64,000 nt of DNA from Natronorubrum aibiense (GTDB lineage: Archaea > Halobacteriota > Halobacteria > Halobacteriales > Natrialbaceae). The notes under the pieces were generated by a model. The model searched no databases. It saw only the letters and a program-made list of their open reading frames with translations, and was not told where the DNA came from. Position 1 is the stretch's first letter. Each line of letters opens with the position of its first letter. The stretch lies in the NCBI RefSeq assembly GCF_009392895.1, contig NZ_CP045488.1, positions 2,542,001-2,606,000 of the forward strand, given 5' to 3'. Of the stretch, positions 33,661 through 42,526 are shown one piece after another. The position numbers and the translations under genes are program-made.

Positions 33661-34326
33661 TCAGACCTCCTCGTCTGCGTTGGTTTCGGCGGCGAGTCGA
33701 CAGAAGTTCGCGATCATGCGTTTGCCGACCGCGAGCGAGATCCCGTCGCCGTCCGCGGCGTCTTCGTGGCGACGCGTCAGAATGCTTTCGGGGTGGAACT
33801 GGACGCCGATGTGGGGCTTCTCGCGGTGGCGAACCGCCATCAACATGCCGCGTTCGTCGGTCGTCCGGGCCGTCTCGACCAGCGAGTCGGGAAGGTCGTC
33901 ACGTTCGACGGCGAGCGAGTGATAACGGCCGACCTGAAACGTCGACGGCAGGCCGTCGAAGAGGCCCTCGCCGTCGTGGCTGACCGTCGAGGGCTTGCCA
34001 TGGACGACGTGGGGGGCGTGGACGACCGGTGCGCCGTTCGCTGCACAGAGGGCCTGGTGTCCGAGACAGACGCCGAGAATGGGGTACTCGGTCTCGGCGA
34101 ACAGCGGAGTCGAGAGTCCCGCCTCCTGTGGGGTTCCCGGCCCCGGCGAGACGATGATTCCCGTCGGATCGATCGCGTCGACGGCTGCGAGGTCGATCTC
34201 GTCGTTGCGCCGAACGATCACCTCGGCCGCGAGTTCGCCAACGTACTGGACGAGATTGTACGCGAAGGAGTCGTAGTTGTCGACGACGAGGATGCGGGCG
34301 TTTCCGGTCGGTGTCGGCTCACTCAT
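33661..34326 (-). CDS. pabA: glutamine amidotransferase subunit, PabA/TrpG type
   Basis: A 221-residue class I glutamine amidotransferase. The nucleophile cysteine lies in GVCLGHQAL (about residue 88), the oxyanion loop in [12 protein letters not shown], and the catalytic His-Glu pair in VQFHPESIL. It supplies ammonia to the adjacent chorismate-binding subunit. ATG 34326 gives an eight-base overlap with the end of the pabB homologue, so the two should be translationally coupled; the longer in-frame start lacks similarity. PabA and TrpG cannot be separated by sequence motif alone, and the neighbouring lyase-like gene favours p-aminobenzoate synthesis. Confidence 0.9.
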   Translation of the reverse strand: MSEPTPTGNARILVVDNYDSFAYNLVQYVGELAAEVIVRRNDEIDLAAVDAIDPTGIIVSPGPGTPQEAGLSTPLFAETEYPILGVCLGHQALCAANGAPVVHAPHVVHGKPSTVSHDGEGLFDGLPSTFQVGRYHSLAVERDDLPDSLVETARTTDERGMLMAVRHREKPHIGVQFHPESILTRRHEDAADGDGISLAVGKRMIANFCRLAAETNADEEV

Positions 34327-35974
34327 GGCTCTCACCCTCCGTCTCGAGGGCCATCGCGGCGCGTTCCCCGAGCGCATCGTCGACGGCTGTAATCAGCGCG
34401 CGGGCCTTGTCGAGTGTTTCGTCGTACTCGCGTTCGGGGTCGGAGTCGTGAACGATCCCGGCCCCCACGCGGAGATGGTACTCCTCGGCGTAGCGAACGA
34501 GCGTCCGGATCACGATGTTGAGCGTCGCCCGGCCGTCGAAGCCGAAGATCCCGACGCTGCCCGTGTAGGGGCCTCGCTGGGTCGCCTCGAGTTCGTCGAT
34601 GATCGCCATCGTCCGTGGTTTCGGCGCGCCTGTGATCGTCCCGCCCGGAAACACCGCGGCGATCGCGTCGGCCAGCGTTTCGTCAGCCCGCAACTGACCC
34701 GTGACGTTCGAGACGAGGTGCATCACCTCGGCGTAGCGGTCGATCCGGCGGTACTCGGAGACCTCGACGGAGCCGTACGCACAGACTTTTCCGAGGTCGT
34801 TTCGCTCGAGGTCGACCAACATCGCGTGTTCGGCACGCTCTTTCTCGTCGGTTCGGAGGTCCGCCTCGAGTGCGTCGTCTTCCTCGGGCGTGTCGCCGCG
34901 GGGACGCGTCCCCGCGATGGGCTCTGTCCGGACGAAATCGACGTCACGGTGCTCGCGTCGGTCGCCACTCTTAGTGCTCGCCGAGGCCGAGGACGAATCT
35001 CGCGGTGGCTCGCGCTCGAGTAACAGTTCGGGGCTCGCGCTTACCAGATCAGTGCTGGCAAACTCGAGCAGACAGGAGTACGGCGCGGGGTTGACCCGCC
35101 GGAGGGCGTCGTAGGCCGCGACGGGGTGGACCGCCGCTGGCGCGACGAGTCGCTGAGAGAGGTTTGCCTGAAACGTCTCGCCGTCGCGGATGTACGCCTT
35201 CGCTTGGCTGACACGGTTGGCAAACGCCTCGCGGCCGCAGTCGCTCTCGAACGTCGCTGCCGCTGTCTCCGCCGGTGGCTCGCCGACCGCTGGATCGCCT
35301 TCGAGCGTCGCCCGAGCCAGCTCGAGCGCGCGTTCGCGGCCGCATTCGTAGGCCGTCTCGAGCGTCTCGTCCGAAATCTCGTCGCCGAACGCGTCGGCCT
35401 CGAGTCGCGGACAGGCCGTGATCCGCAGCGTCACGTCGTCGCCCTCGGTGGGTTCTTTCCACGCCGCCAACCGGTCGTAGATGCCGACCTCGAGTCGGGG
35501 CAGGCCGCGGTCGTCGACGGCCGATTCGGGGAGGGCCTCGAGTTCGCGGGCGATGTCGTAGGCGAGCCAGCCGATCGCCCCACAGGGATAGGGGACGTCA
35601 CAGTCACCACGGCACAGATCGTCTCCCTCGAGTAACCCCTCGAGCGCCGCGAGCGTCGGCGATTCGTCGCTCGATTGAGAGCGCATGACGGCATCGGGTG
35701 AAACCGTCAGTCGATCGACTGGGTCGACGCCGAAGTAGCCCCAGCCGGGCTGGCCGCCGGTCGTCTCGAGGAACGCCCCGCCGCGGGTGTCGGCCGGTCG
35801 GGCACGGCGGTAGGCGAAAAACGGATCCTCGACGGTGACCCGAACCTCGACGGGGAGTCGGACGCCAGTGCGCGTCGCCGGTGTCGAATCTGCCGTCGGA
35901 TCGCGCTGTGCGAGCCACTCGCGGGCAGCGGCTCGAAACGACGCGAACGACGTGACAACGCGCGGGTCGCACAT
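34319..35974 (-). CDS. pabB: chorismate-binding subunit, PabB/TrpE type
   Basis: A 551-residue enzyme of the anthranilate/aminodeoxychorismate synthase family. The chorismate domain is complete: [18 protein letters not shown] (about 372-380), [51 protein letters not shown]. It is the first gene of an operon with pabA (eight-base overlap) and a class IV aminotransferase/lyase. The context says p-aminobenzoate synthesis. However, the PIAGT motif has alanine where classical PabB has the catalytic lysine (PIKGT), which is the TrpE pattern. So product choice, aminodeoxychorismate or anthranilate, is open. An acidic insert (residues 340-360) is halophilic. Confidence 0.85.
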   Translation of the reverse strand: MCDPRVVTSFASFRAAAREWLAQRDPTADSTPATRTGVRLPVEVRVTVEDPFFAYRRARPADTRGGAFLETTGGQPGWGYFGVDPVDRLTVSPDAVMRSQSSDESPTLAALEGLLEGDDLCRGDCDVPYPCGAIGWLAYDIARELEALPESAVDDRGLPRLEVGIYDRLAAWKEPTEGDDVTLRITACPRLEADAFGDEISDETLETAYECGRERALELARATLEGDPAVGEPPAETAAATFESDCGREAFANRVSQAKAYIRDGETFQANLSQRLVAPAAVHPVAAYDALRRVNPAPYSCLLEFASTDLVSASPELLLEREPPRDSSSASASTKSGDRREHRDVDFVRTEPIAGTRPRGDTPEEDDALEADLRTDEKERAEHAMLVDLERNDLGKVCAYGSVEVSEYRRIDRYAEVMHLVSNVTGQLRADETLADAIAAVFPGGTITGAPKPRTMAIIDELEATQRGPYTGSVGIFGFDGRATLNIVIRTLVRYAEEYHLRVGAGIVHDSDPEREYDETLDKARALITAVDDALGERAAMALETEGESHE

Positions 35975-36088
35975 GTGCTCGGGGAGGGCATGGGACCCTA
36001 ATCCTCTTGCGGTTTCGGGCGTGTCAGTGACCTGAACGCAGACAGACGGCGGTAGAGAAGAGAACGCGCGGGCAGGACGGAACGGGAA

Positions 36089-36865
36089 TTATCGGACTTC
36101 GGCGCGGTCGATCCAGCCCTGAATGCGCTTTTCGGAGATATCGGTCCCCTCGGCGAGTTCGGCGGCGTCCGCAGCGGCGAGTTCGGTGACGGTTTCGACG
36201 CCCGCCGACGCGAGCCGATCCGCGTAGGCAGGCCCGATTCCCTTGATCGAAGTGACGGGTTCCTGCGTCGTCGGATCGACGTCCTGCTCGTCGGTATCGG
36301 CGTCCGGTTCGTCGTCGGCTGGGGTCTCGTCGACAGTGCGCTCGGACTCGTCGGCGTCGGTCGCTGGTGTGGCCTCCTCGAGTTCGGTATCGACCTCTTT
36401 TGCGGGTTCGGATTCGGTTGCTGGTGCGGGCTCGGGCTCGGCTTCCTCGACCGGGGACGCTCCCTCGGCGTGATCAGGTGTCTTCTCGGCCGTTGGGGAC
36501 GCGTCCGCCGGCGTGGGGCCGGTCGCCTCCGCCGGCTCCGCCGCGGCGTCGGGTTCGTCTGTCGGTTCCATCATCGAGTCGGTCGAACTCGAGGCGGTCG
36601 AGCCGGCGGCTACCGACTCGTCGGTGGTGGCCGACTGGTCAGGTTCGGGCTCGGTCTCGTTGGCAGCTTCGGTTTGCGACCCAGTCGTCGCGCTCGCTGG
36701 TGCCGGTGGTTCCGTTCGTGTCTCGTTCGTGGTCGATTCGGTGGTGTCGTCGCCCTCCTGTGACCCTTCCCGTTCGACCGTGACGCCGACCTCTCGAGTC
36801 TGCCCTCGCTCCGGGTCGGACGTGCCGAGTCCGAGGAGCGATTTCAACTTCTGGAGGAGTGCCAT
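36089..36865 (-). CDS. acidic linker protein with C-terminal helix-hairpin-helix
   Basis: A 258-residue protein in three parts. Residues 1-15 (MALLQKLKSLLGLGT) are an amphipathic helix. About 180 residues of low-complexity Glu/Asp/Thr/Ala/Pro/Ser follow, surely disordered. Residues 200-258 form a helix-hairpin-helix domain (SIKGIGPAYADRLASAGVETVTELAAADAAELAEGTDISEKRIQGWIDRA) of the DUF4332 or RNA-polymerase-alpha C-terminal type, which can bind DNA or proteins. Function is not known. A TATA-like TTTAAG lies about 30 bases before the ATG, and a GTGCC...GGCAC inverted repeat overlaps the start region. It stands alone between aroE and pabB on the same strand. Confidence 0.8.
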   Translation of the reverse strand: MALLQKLKSLLGLGTSDPERGQTREVGVTVEREGSQEGDDTTESTTNETRTEPPAPASATTGSQTEAANETEPEPDQSATTDESVAAGSTASSSTDSMMEPTDEPDAAAEPAEATGPTPADASPTAEKTPDHAEGASPVEEAEPEPAPATESEPAKEVDTELEEATPATDADESERTVDETPADDEPDADTDEQDVDPTTQEPVTSIKGIGPAYADRLASAGVETVTELAAADAAELAEGTDISEKRIQGWIDRAEVR

Positions 36866-36924
36866 TGTGCCGATATAGTTGGCACCACCACTTAAATTCG
36901 CCTGATATCGGGATGTATCGCCCC

Positions 36925-36938
36925 GAAAACCGGTTTTC
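36925..36938 (-). terminator. 14-bp palindrome just past the aroE stop
   Basis: GAAAACCGGTTTTC is a perfect palindrome beginning six bases after the aroE stop, between aroE and the upstream part of the helix-hairpin-helix gene. It is a likely terminator or operator; it is not followed by an oligo-T run. Confidence 0.4.
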
Positions 36939-36943
36939 CGGGC

Positions 36944-37753
36944 CTACAGCTGCGAGCGAAGCGCCTCGTTCATCGCCTCGACTGGCGGTTCCTCGCCGGT
37001 CCACAGTTCGAACGCCTCGACGCCCTGATAGAGCAACATCCACGCGCCGTCAACGGTCGTCGCCCCGACATCCGCCGCGTCCCGCAGCAGGCGCGTCTCG
37101 AGTGGCTGATAGACGGCGTCCATCACGGCCAGCTCCCCGTGGAGCGTGTCGGCGGGCACCGGCGTCTCGTCCGATTCCATGCCGACGCTCGTCGCGTTGA
37201 CGAGCACGTCGGCGTCTTCGAGCAGGTTGGCGAGCGTCCCGGACTCGAGGCCGTGGCCCGTCGCCCCCGGAACCGCCTCGGCGAGCTCGTGGGCCGTCGA
37301 CTCGGTTCGGTTGGCGATCTCGACCGTCGCGCCCGAATCGGCGAGGCCGAACGCGATCGCCCGTCCGGCTCCGCCGGCTCCGACGACGACGGCGCGTGCG
37401 TCCTCGAGCGTGACGTCGTGGTCGCGCAGCGCGCGCATCGCGCCGACCGCGTCGGTATTGTGGCCAGTCGGCGTTCCGTCCCCCGTGAAATCGACCGTGT
37501 TGACCGCGCCGATCCGGGTCGCCAGCTCGTCGGCGTCGACGTACTCGAGGACGTCCTGTTTGAACGGAATCGTCACGTTCAGCCCCCTGATGCCGAGCGC
37601 GTCGGCTCCGTCGACCGCAGCCTCGAGGGCCGCCGGCTCGGGCTCGAAGGTGACGTAGCGGGCGTCGAGCTCGAGCTGGTCGTAGGCCGCTTCGTGCATC
37701 GGCGGTGACAGCGAGTGTCCGACCGGGTTGCCGAGCAACCCGAAGACGTCCAT
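36944..37753 (-). CDS. aroE: shikimate dehydrogenase
   Basis: A 269-residue NADP-dependent enzyme reducing 3-dehydroshikimate to shikimate in aromatic amino-acid synthesis. The N-terminus VFGLLGNPVGHSLSPPMHEAAY carries the shikimate-binding Ser pair. The catalytic lysine is in NVTIPFKQDV, the matching Asp in NTDAVGAMRAL, and the NADP fold has VVGAGGAGRAIAFGLADSG plus the NRT motif. Length is typical. ATG 37753 and ATG 37759 are both plausible; longer in-frame starts overlap the divergent promoter. It does not form an obvious operon with the chorismate genes upstream on the same strand, because the helix-hairpin-helix gene lies between. Confidence 0.95.
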   Translation of the reverse strand: MDVFGLLGNPVGHSLSPPMHEAAYDQLELDARYVTFEPEPAALEAAVDGADALGIRGLNVTIPFKQDVLEYVDADELATRIGAVNTVDFTGDGTPTGHNTDAVGAMRALRDHDVTLEDARAVVVGAGGAGRAIAFGLADSGATVEIANRTESTAHELAEAVPGATGHGLESGTLANLLEDADVLVNATSVGMESDETPVPADTLHGELAVMDAVYQPLETRLLRDAADVGATTVDGAWMLLYQGVEAFELWTGEEPPVEAMNEALRSQL

Positions 37754-37900
37754 AGCCATACGCCACACTCGAGGCGGCGGGGATATACAGATACCGAACA
37801 CGAGATACCGAACGCGGTGCCGATCGTCGGGGGTGTGCTATCCCGTCTCGTATCCGGTCGAAATCTGCACAGACTTACGTCGGACGCGTCAAGGGCACCC

Positions 37901-38845
37901 ATGCTCTCCGGCCTGTCCCTCCACCTCGGGTTGCTCGTGGCCGGCATCTTCGTCCTCTATGCCGGTGCCGAGTTGCTCGTCGCCGGCGCCGGTCGACTCG
38001 CGCTGGGGATCGGCCTCCGGGCGGCGACCGTCGGCGTGACGGTGATCGCCCTCGCGACGACCGCACCCGAACTGTTCGTCTCGGCCATCGGCGCGGTGAA
38101 CGTCTCGACCGACATCGGCCTCGGCGCCGTAATCGGCTCGAACATCGCCAACATCGGGCTCGTCCTCGGGGTCTCCGCGCTCATCAAACCGTTGCACATC
38201 AGCCAGACGGCGATGCACCGACACGTCCCGTTCATGCTCTTTGCGGTCGTCTTGCTCATCGTCCTCGGCGTCGACGGGACGATCGGCTCGCTCGAGGGAG
38301 CGATCTTTCTGCTAGTGCTTGGCGGCTTTACGGCGTATCTGGTCCACTCGGTCAACGCGAATCCAGCTCCGGACGTCGACAACCCCGATGCGAGCGTCGG
38401 GCTCTCGCTTCGGGACGTCGCACTCGTCCTCGGCGGGCTGGTCGCGCTCGTGCTCGGGTCGCGGTGGCTGGTTTCGGGCGGCACCGCGTTGCTGTCGGCA
38501 CTCGGCGTCTCGGATCTGGTGATCGGGCTGACGGTGCTCGCGCTGGGCACCTCGCTTCCGGAACTCGCGGCCTCCGTCGTCGGGGCAGTTCGCGGTGAGA
38601 GCGAGTTCGCCATCGGCAACGTCGTCGGCTCGAACATCTACAACATCCTTGCCGTCCTCGGCATCGTCGCCCTGATCACGCCGATCGAGATCGCCTCGAG
38701 CACGCTGTGGCTCGAACTCCCCGTGCTGGCCGTCTTTACGGTCGCACTAGTCGGGATGATGGCCTACGGCCGGACGGTCACGCGACTCGACGGCGCCGCC
38801 CTCGTCGCCGGCTACGTCGGTTTTCTCGCGTTGCTCATCCCGTGA
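37901..38845 (+). CDS. sodium:calcium antiporter (CaCA family)
   Basis: A 314-residue membrane protein with the two inverted repeats of the Na+/Ca2+ exchanger family. Each repeat holds the alpha motif: ALATTAPELFVSAIGAV with GSNIANIG in the first, and ALGTSLPELAASVVGAV with GSNIYNI in the second. About ten hydrophobic helices cover the protein, with a cytosolic hydrophilic loop near residue 155 (NANPAPDVDNPDAS). The start ATG 37901 is chosen because translation from further upstream reads into the aroE start region on the other strand. Expected role: Ca2+ export driven by Na+. It is convergent with the tandem DUF7344 regulator gene. Confidence 0.92.
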   Translation: MLSGLSLHLGLLVAGIFVLYAGAELLVAGAGRLALGIGLRAATVGVTVIALATTAPELFVSAIGAVNVSTDIGLGAVIGSNIANIGLVLGVSALIKPLHISQTAMHRHVPFMLFAVVLLIVLGVDGTIGSLEGAIFLLVLGGFTAYLVHSVNANPAPDVDNPDASVGLSLRDVALVLGGLVALVLGSRWLVSGGTALLSALGVSDLVIGLTVLALGTSLPELAASVVGAVRGESEFAIGNVVGSNIYNILAVLGIVALITPIEIASSTLWLELPVLAVFTVALVGMMAYGRTVTRLDGAALVAGYVGFLALLIP

Positions 38846-38884
38846 TGTTTCGAGGTCCGTAACCCAACCGAGCCAAAACGTGCG

Positions 38885-40150
38885 TTACAGCGGCAGCGGC
38901 GTCGTGTGTTCGTCCGCCCAATCGCCCTCGGTACAGCGGGCTTGCAACTGGTCCAGCCGCGGCCCGACGTGCTCTCGAACGAGCCTGACGAGCGCGTTTT
39001 CCGGCCCCGCTCCGGTGATCGCGGTCGCCTGTGGCTCACTGCCCGAGTCGTCGATCGTCACGAGCATCACCCGTTCGCGATCGGCAAAGACGATGCGGCC
39101 GTGGTGAATCTCGTCGACCGGAAAGTTCAGCCAGTCGAACTGCGGCTTACAGACCGTGGCCTCGGGAACCGCTGACCGAACCGTGTCCCGAACGCGCGGC
39201 GATCGCGACCCGACGTAGACGTCGATGCCGCGATCGGCGGCGGCCCGCCAGCGCTCGAGACAGCGTTGCTGGACCATCCCTTCGTCGGGCACCGTCACGA
39301 ACAGCTCCTCCTCGGCGCTGTCTGCGAGCTCGTGGCCTCGAGCGACGACCGTCGAGCACCCGTCGATCGTCCAACACGAATTCGCGTCCTGCTGCCCGAT
39401 GGCGACGTCCGCGTCCAGCACGTTCGAGTCGCTTCCAGCCTGACCCTGCATCGCCTCGAGGCCCACGACGACCTCACGGAGCGGACTCGCAGCCAGCCAG
39501 TCGGCCCGCCACTGCGGTGCGTTGGGCTCGAGCGCGACGGTGTTGCTTTCACGGTCGTACTCGACGAGGTCGGCCGCCGCGAGCGACGGCAGGTAGTTGT
39601 GTCGCAGTGCCGTCGCGACGGGCTGCCAATCGGATTCCTCGAGATCGACGAGGCGGCCGCCACCCTTGCGGGCGACGATCAACGCGGCCAAGTCGTCGAC
39701 AGCGAGCGGGTCGCGCTGTTTCGCGAGCACGGCACAGGCGAGCCGACTCCGGGCCGGCTGGAGTGCATCGAGCGTCAGATCCAGCGTCTCCTCGTCGAGG
39801 ACCGACCCACCGGTCGGGTTCTCGAGGAAGTAGTTGACCCAGTCGGCCTCAAGCAGCCGATGGTCGGCGAGCGTGATCGTTCGCGTGTCACCATCGCGAT
39901 GTTCGGTTACCAGCCCGACGTCCAGAAGCCGCGGGACATGATGGTGTACGAGTTCGATCTGGATGTCCCGACACTGCTCGTCGGTGACGATCGGACAACC
40001 GTGTTCGCAAACAGCCACCTCAGTTGCCAGCGTCTCGACCGAGAGCGGCTCCGACCGGTCGGCGAGGACCGACAGGAGGGACCGCCGGCGAGGACCGGCG
40101 AGGACATCGAACGCGGTAGTCGTTCGTTTGGCAGTCAGGCTGGTACTCAT
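38885..40150 (-). CDS. tandem DUF7344 regulator with C-terminal effector domain
   Basis: A 421-residue protein with two winged-helix DUF7344 domains: residues about 14-85 (FDVLAGPRRRSLLSVLADR, then VHHHVPRLLDVGLV) and about 115-200 (ARSRLACAVLAKQRDPLAVDDL, then LRHNYLPSLAAADLVEYDRE). The C-terminal 165 residues contain GHELADSAEEELFVTVP and RIVFADRERVMLVTID, reminiscent of the effector domain in TrmB-like or PLD-like sensors. It is presumably a DNA-binding regulator responding to a small molecule. ATG 40150 is the natural start. It follows the PAS/GAF Bat-type gene 87 bases away on the same strand, so the two may be co-regulated. Confidence 0.78.
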   Translation of the reverse strand: MSTSLTAKRTTTAFDVLAGPRRRSLLSVLADRSEPLSVETLATEVAVCEHGCPIVTDEQCRDIQIELVHHHVPRLLDVGLVTEHRDGDTRTITLADHRLLEADWVNYFLENPTGGSVLDEETLDLTLDALQPARSRLACAVLAKQRDPLAVDDLAALIVARKGGGRLVDLEESDWQPVATALRHNYLPSLAAADLVEYDRESNTVALEPNAPQWRADWLAASPLREVVVGLEAMQGQAGSDSNVLDADVAIGQQDANSCWTIDGCSTVVARGHELADSAEEELFVTVPDEGMVQQRCLERWRAAADRGIDVYVGSRSPRVRDTVRSAVPEATVCKPQFDWLNFPVDEIHHGRIVFADRERVMLVTIDDSGSEPQATAITGAGPENALVRLVREHVGPRLDQLQARCTEGDWADEHTTPLPL

Positions 40151-40237
40151 TGCTCGAAGAAGACGACGAGTGCGGGAAAGGTGTGTACCAGCATGCTCTG
40201 GTATCGGCGACCGAGCGCACCCGGCGAATCGCCCCAC

Positions 40238-42349
40238 TCAGCTGGAACGCTCGTCGCCGATGGCAGCGTCGTCCTCGAAATAGGCCGTGAGGAGCTTCGC
40301 CTGTGCGACCCGGAGGTGTTGGTGGAACGTCTGGCGAGCGATCCCGAGTCGCTCGGCGATCTCGCTGGCATCGCTGTTGCGGGTCGGCCACTCGAAGTAG
40401 CCGCCGTAGTAGGCCGCCTCGAGGGCGGCTCGCTGTTTCTCCGTCAGGTCGTCCTGCACGCGCCGTCGGAAGTCGCCACGCGTTTCGACCGGTCGTTCGA
40501 CGGTGCGCTTCGAGAGCAGTTGCGTGTCCGGGTAACGCGCCGTGAGCGCCTCGACTAACTCCCGAACGGCGACGTCCGGACTGGCCTGCACGACGACGCT
40601 CGAGACGCCGTCATCGACGATCTGTGATCGCATCCGCGCGCCGTAGTCCGCGAGCAGGCCGGTGATCGCCGGCCCGTAGACGACGAGCTCCCAGTAGCTC
40701 TCGTCACCGCTAGTGTCGATGTGGCGGAATTCGCCGATTCCGGAGTGGATCTCGGCAACTGACTCGAGTTGATCCGGATCGGCGTCGGTCACGGAGACGT
40801 AGTAGACGAACACGTCGTCGGTCAACGGTAACACGTGATCGAGCGTCACCGAACACCCCAGCTCGGCGGAGAGATCCGTACAGACGTCTCGGCGGTCCGT
40901 CGATTCGAACTCGAGTTCGACGGCGGTGTCGAGATAGAGGAGCCGCCGGACGGCCATTGCGTTGAGCGCGTGGCCGACCGTCGCGCCGAACTCTTGGAGT
41001 ACTTCCCGTTCGCGGTCGGTAAACGCCGTCGCCTCCGTGGCGGCGACGACGAGCACGCCGAACGTTCGGCCACTCGCCGTGATCGGGACGACTGCGATCG
41101 AACCGTAGTCGCGGTCGCGAGCATTGGCTCGCCAGCGCTCGACCGAATGCTCCCGGAGGCCGTGATAACAGTGGACGGTTTCCGGCTCGAACGGTGGCGC
41201 GTCCGACCCGTCAGTCGGGGGCTCGAGGAACAACGAGAGGACGTCGTCAGCATCAGCTGCGTCGATCCCTGCCCACGAATTCGATTGTATCGACTGCTGC
41301 CCACTCGCCGAGGGATCGCCTTGCCCGATGACGGCGAACTGATACAGTTCGACGTCCGCGAACGCTTCGACGACCGCCGTCTCGATCGCCTTGCGAGTCT
41401 CCGCCGTGACCATCGTCTCGTCGATCGTTCGAATCGTCGCGTTGAGCCGCTCGAGGCGCTCGAGTTCCCGTTCGCGGGCCTTCCTATCGCTGACGTCACG
41501 CCCGATACCGGTAAAGCCGAAGACGATCCCGTCCGCCCCCGAGATTCGTGCGCTGTTGAACTCGAAGGGAATCCGCTGGCCGTCGCTCGTCAGTACCCGT
41601 CCTTCGGCGGTGACCCGTTCACCGTCGATCAGGACCCGGTCGATCGCGTCACTAATCTGCTTGCGATCTTCCGGCACGATGAACTCGAGTGCGTTCATGC
41701 CCTCGAGTTCGGCGGCGTCGTAGCCGGTGACCTGTTCGAATCGCTCGTTCCAGCGGACGAGATTGCCCTCCGTATCGAACGCATAGAGCAGGTCCGGCTG
41801 GGCCTCGAAGATGCTCTCCGTGAGCGCCTTTCGTTCGCGAAGCTCAAGTTCCTGTCTGTACTCGTCGGTCCGATCGTGCAGGATTCGCACGTAGCCTCGA
41901 AGGGTGCCGGGCTCGTCGCCGGCGTCGGCGGTAGAATCGTCGCCGCCTCCGACCTCGAACGCTCCGTCGCGTTCCCGGATCGGCGCGAGCACTTCGTGTA
42001 CCCGGAACCGGCTGCCGTCGCGTCGAAGCCGCCAGCCCTCGTCTTCGGCCCGTCCAGTGGTGCGCGCCTGCTCGAGCAATCGCGCTGGACGGCCGTTCTC
42101 GCGACTCTCCGGTGAGAAGAAGGTCCGGTAGTGTGTACCTTCGATCTCCGCGTCGTCGTGGCCCGTGAGCGACCCGTCGTTCCACCGCGCGACGCGACCG
42201 TCGGCGTCGAGCAACGAGATTGCACGCTCACCGACGAGTTCCGTCAGTTGCCGAACGTCGAGGCTGAACTCGGCCGGGAAGTCGACGTCGCTCGACGTCG
42301 AGTTCGTGTCGTCCGAACTGTCGTTGGTATCCCGTCGTGAGTCGGTCAT
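40238..42349 (-). CDS. PAS/GAF Bat-type regulator
   Basis: A 703-residue sensor-regulator. Order: an acidic N-terminus; a PAS domain (about 33-165, DADGRVARWNDGSLTGHDDAEIEG); a second PAS domain (172-290, FDTEGNLVRWNERFEQVTGYDAAELEGMNALEFIV); a GAF domain (about 300-460); the Bat-specific domain (about 475-635); and a C-terminal HTH_10 (about 645-697, LTEKQRAALEAAYYGGYFEWP, then ASEIAERLGIARQTFHQHLR). No histidine kinase domain is present, so it senses and regulates in one polypeptide. The input signal (redox, light, oxygen) cannot be read from sequence. Divergent from dtdA. Confidence 0.9.
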   Translation of the reverse strand: MTDSRRDTNDSSDDTNSTSSDVDFPAEFSLDVRQLTELVGERAISLLDADGRVARWNDGSLTGHDDAEIEGTHYRTFFSPESRENGRPARLLEQARTTGRAEDEGWRLRRDGSRFRVHEVLAPIRERDGAFEVGGGDDSTADAGDEPGTLRGYVRILHDRTDEYRQELELRERKALTESIFEAQPDLLYAFDTEGNLVRWNERFEQVTGYDAAELEGMNALEFIVPEDRKQISDAIDRVLIDGERVTAEGRVLTSDGQRIPFEFNSARISGADGIVFGFTGIGRDVSDRKARERELERLERLNATIRTIDETMVTAETRKAIETAVVEAFADVELYQFAVIGQGDPSASGQQSIQSNSWAGIDAADADDVLSLFLEPPTDGSDAPPFEPETVHCYHGLREHSVERWRANARDRDYGSIAVVPITASGRTFGVLVVAATEATAFTDREREVLQEFGATVGHALNAMAVRRLLYLDTAVELEFESTDRRDVCTDLSAELGCSVTLDHVLPLTDDVFVYYVSVTDADPDQLESVAEIHSGIGEFRHIDTSGDESYWELVVYGPAITGLLADYGARMRSQIVDDGVSSVVVQASPDVAVRELVEALTARYPDTQLLSKRTVERPVETRGDFRRRVQDDLTEKQRAALEAAYYGGYFEWPTRNSDASEIAERLGIARQTFHQHLRVAQAKLLTAYFEDDAAIGDERSS

Positions 42350-42526
42350 AGCGAGGAAACTGCGTTCATCGATGGCTGTTCCTGATGCCAGTTACCATTC
42401 GAGACACTGAAAAACCGACGGTCGGCGTCGCGGTAGATCGCCATCGTGCACGAGGTTGGGTTCGGGGCAGCCGGCCCGGAACCGAGAACCGACGGCGTTA
42501 CCGGGTCCCGGCCCACGCATTCGAGT

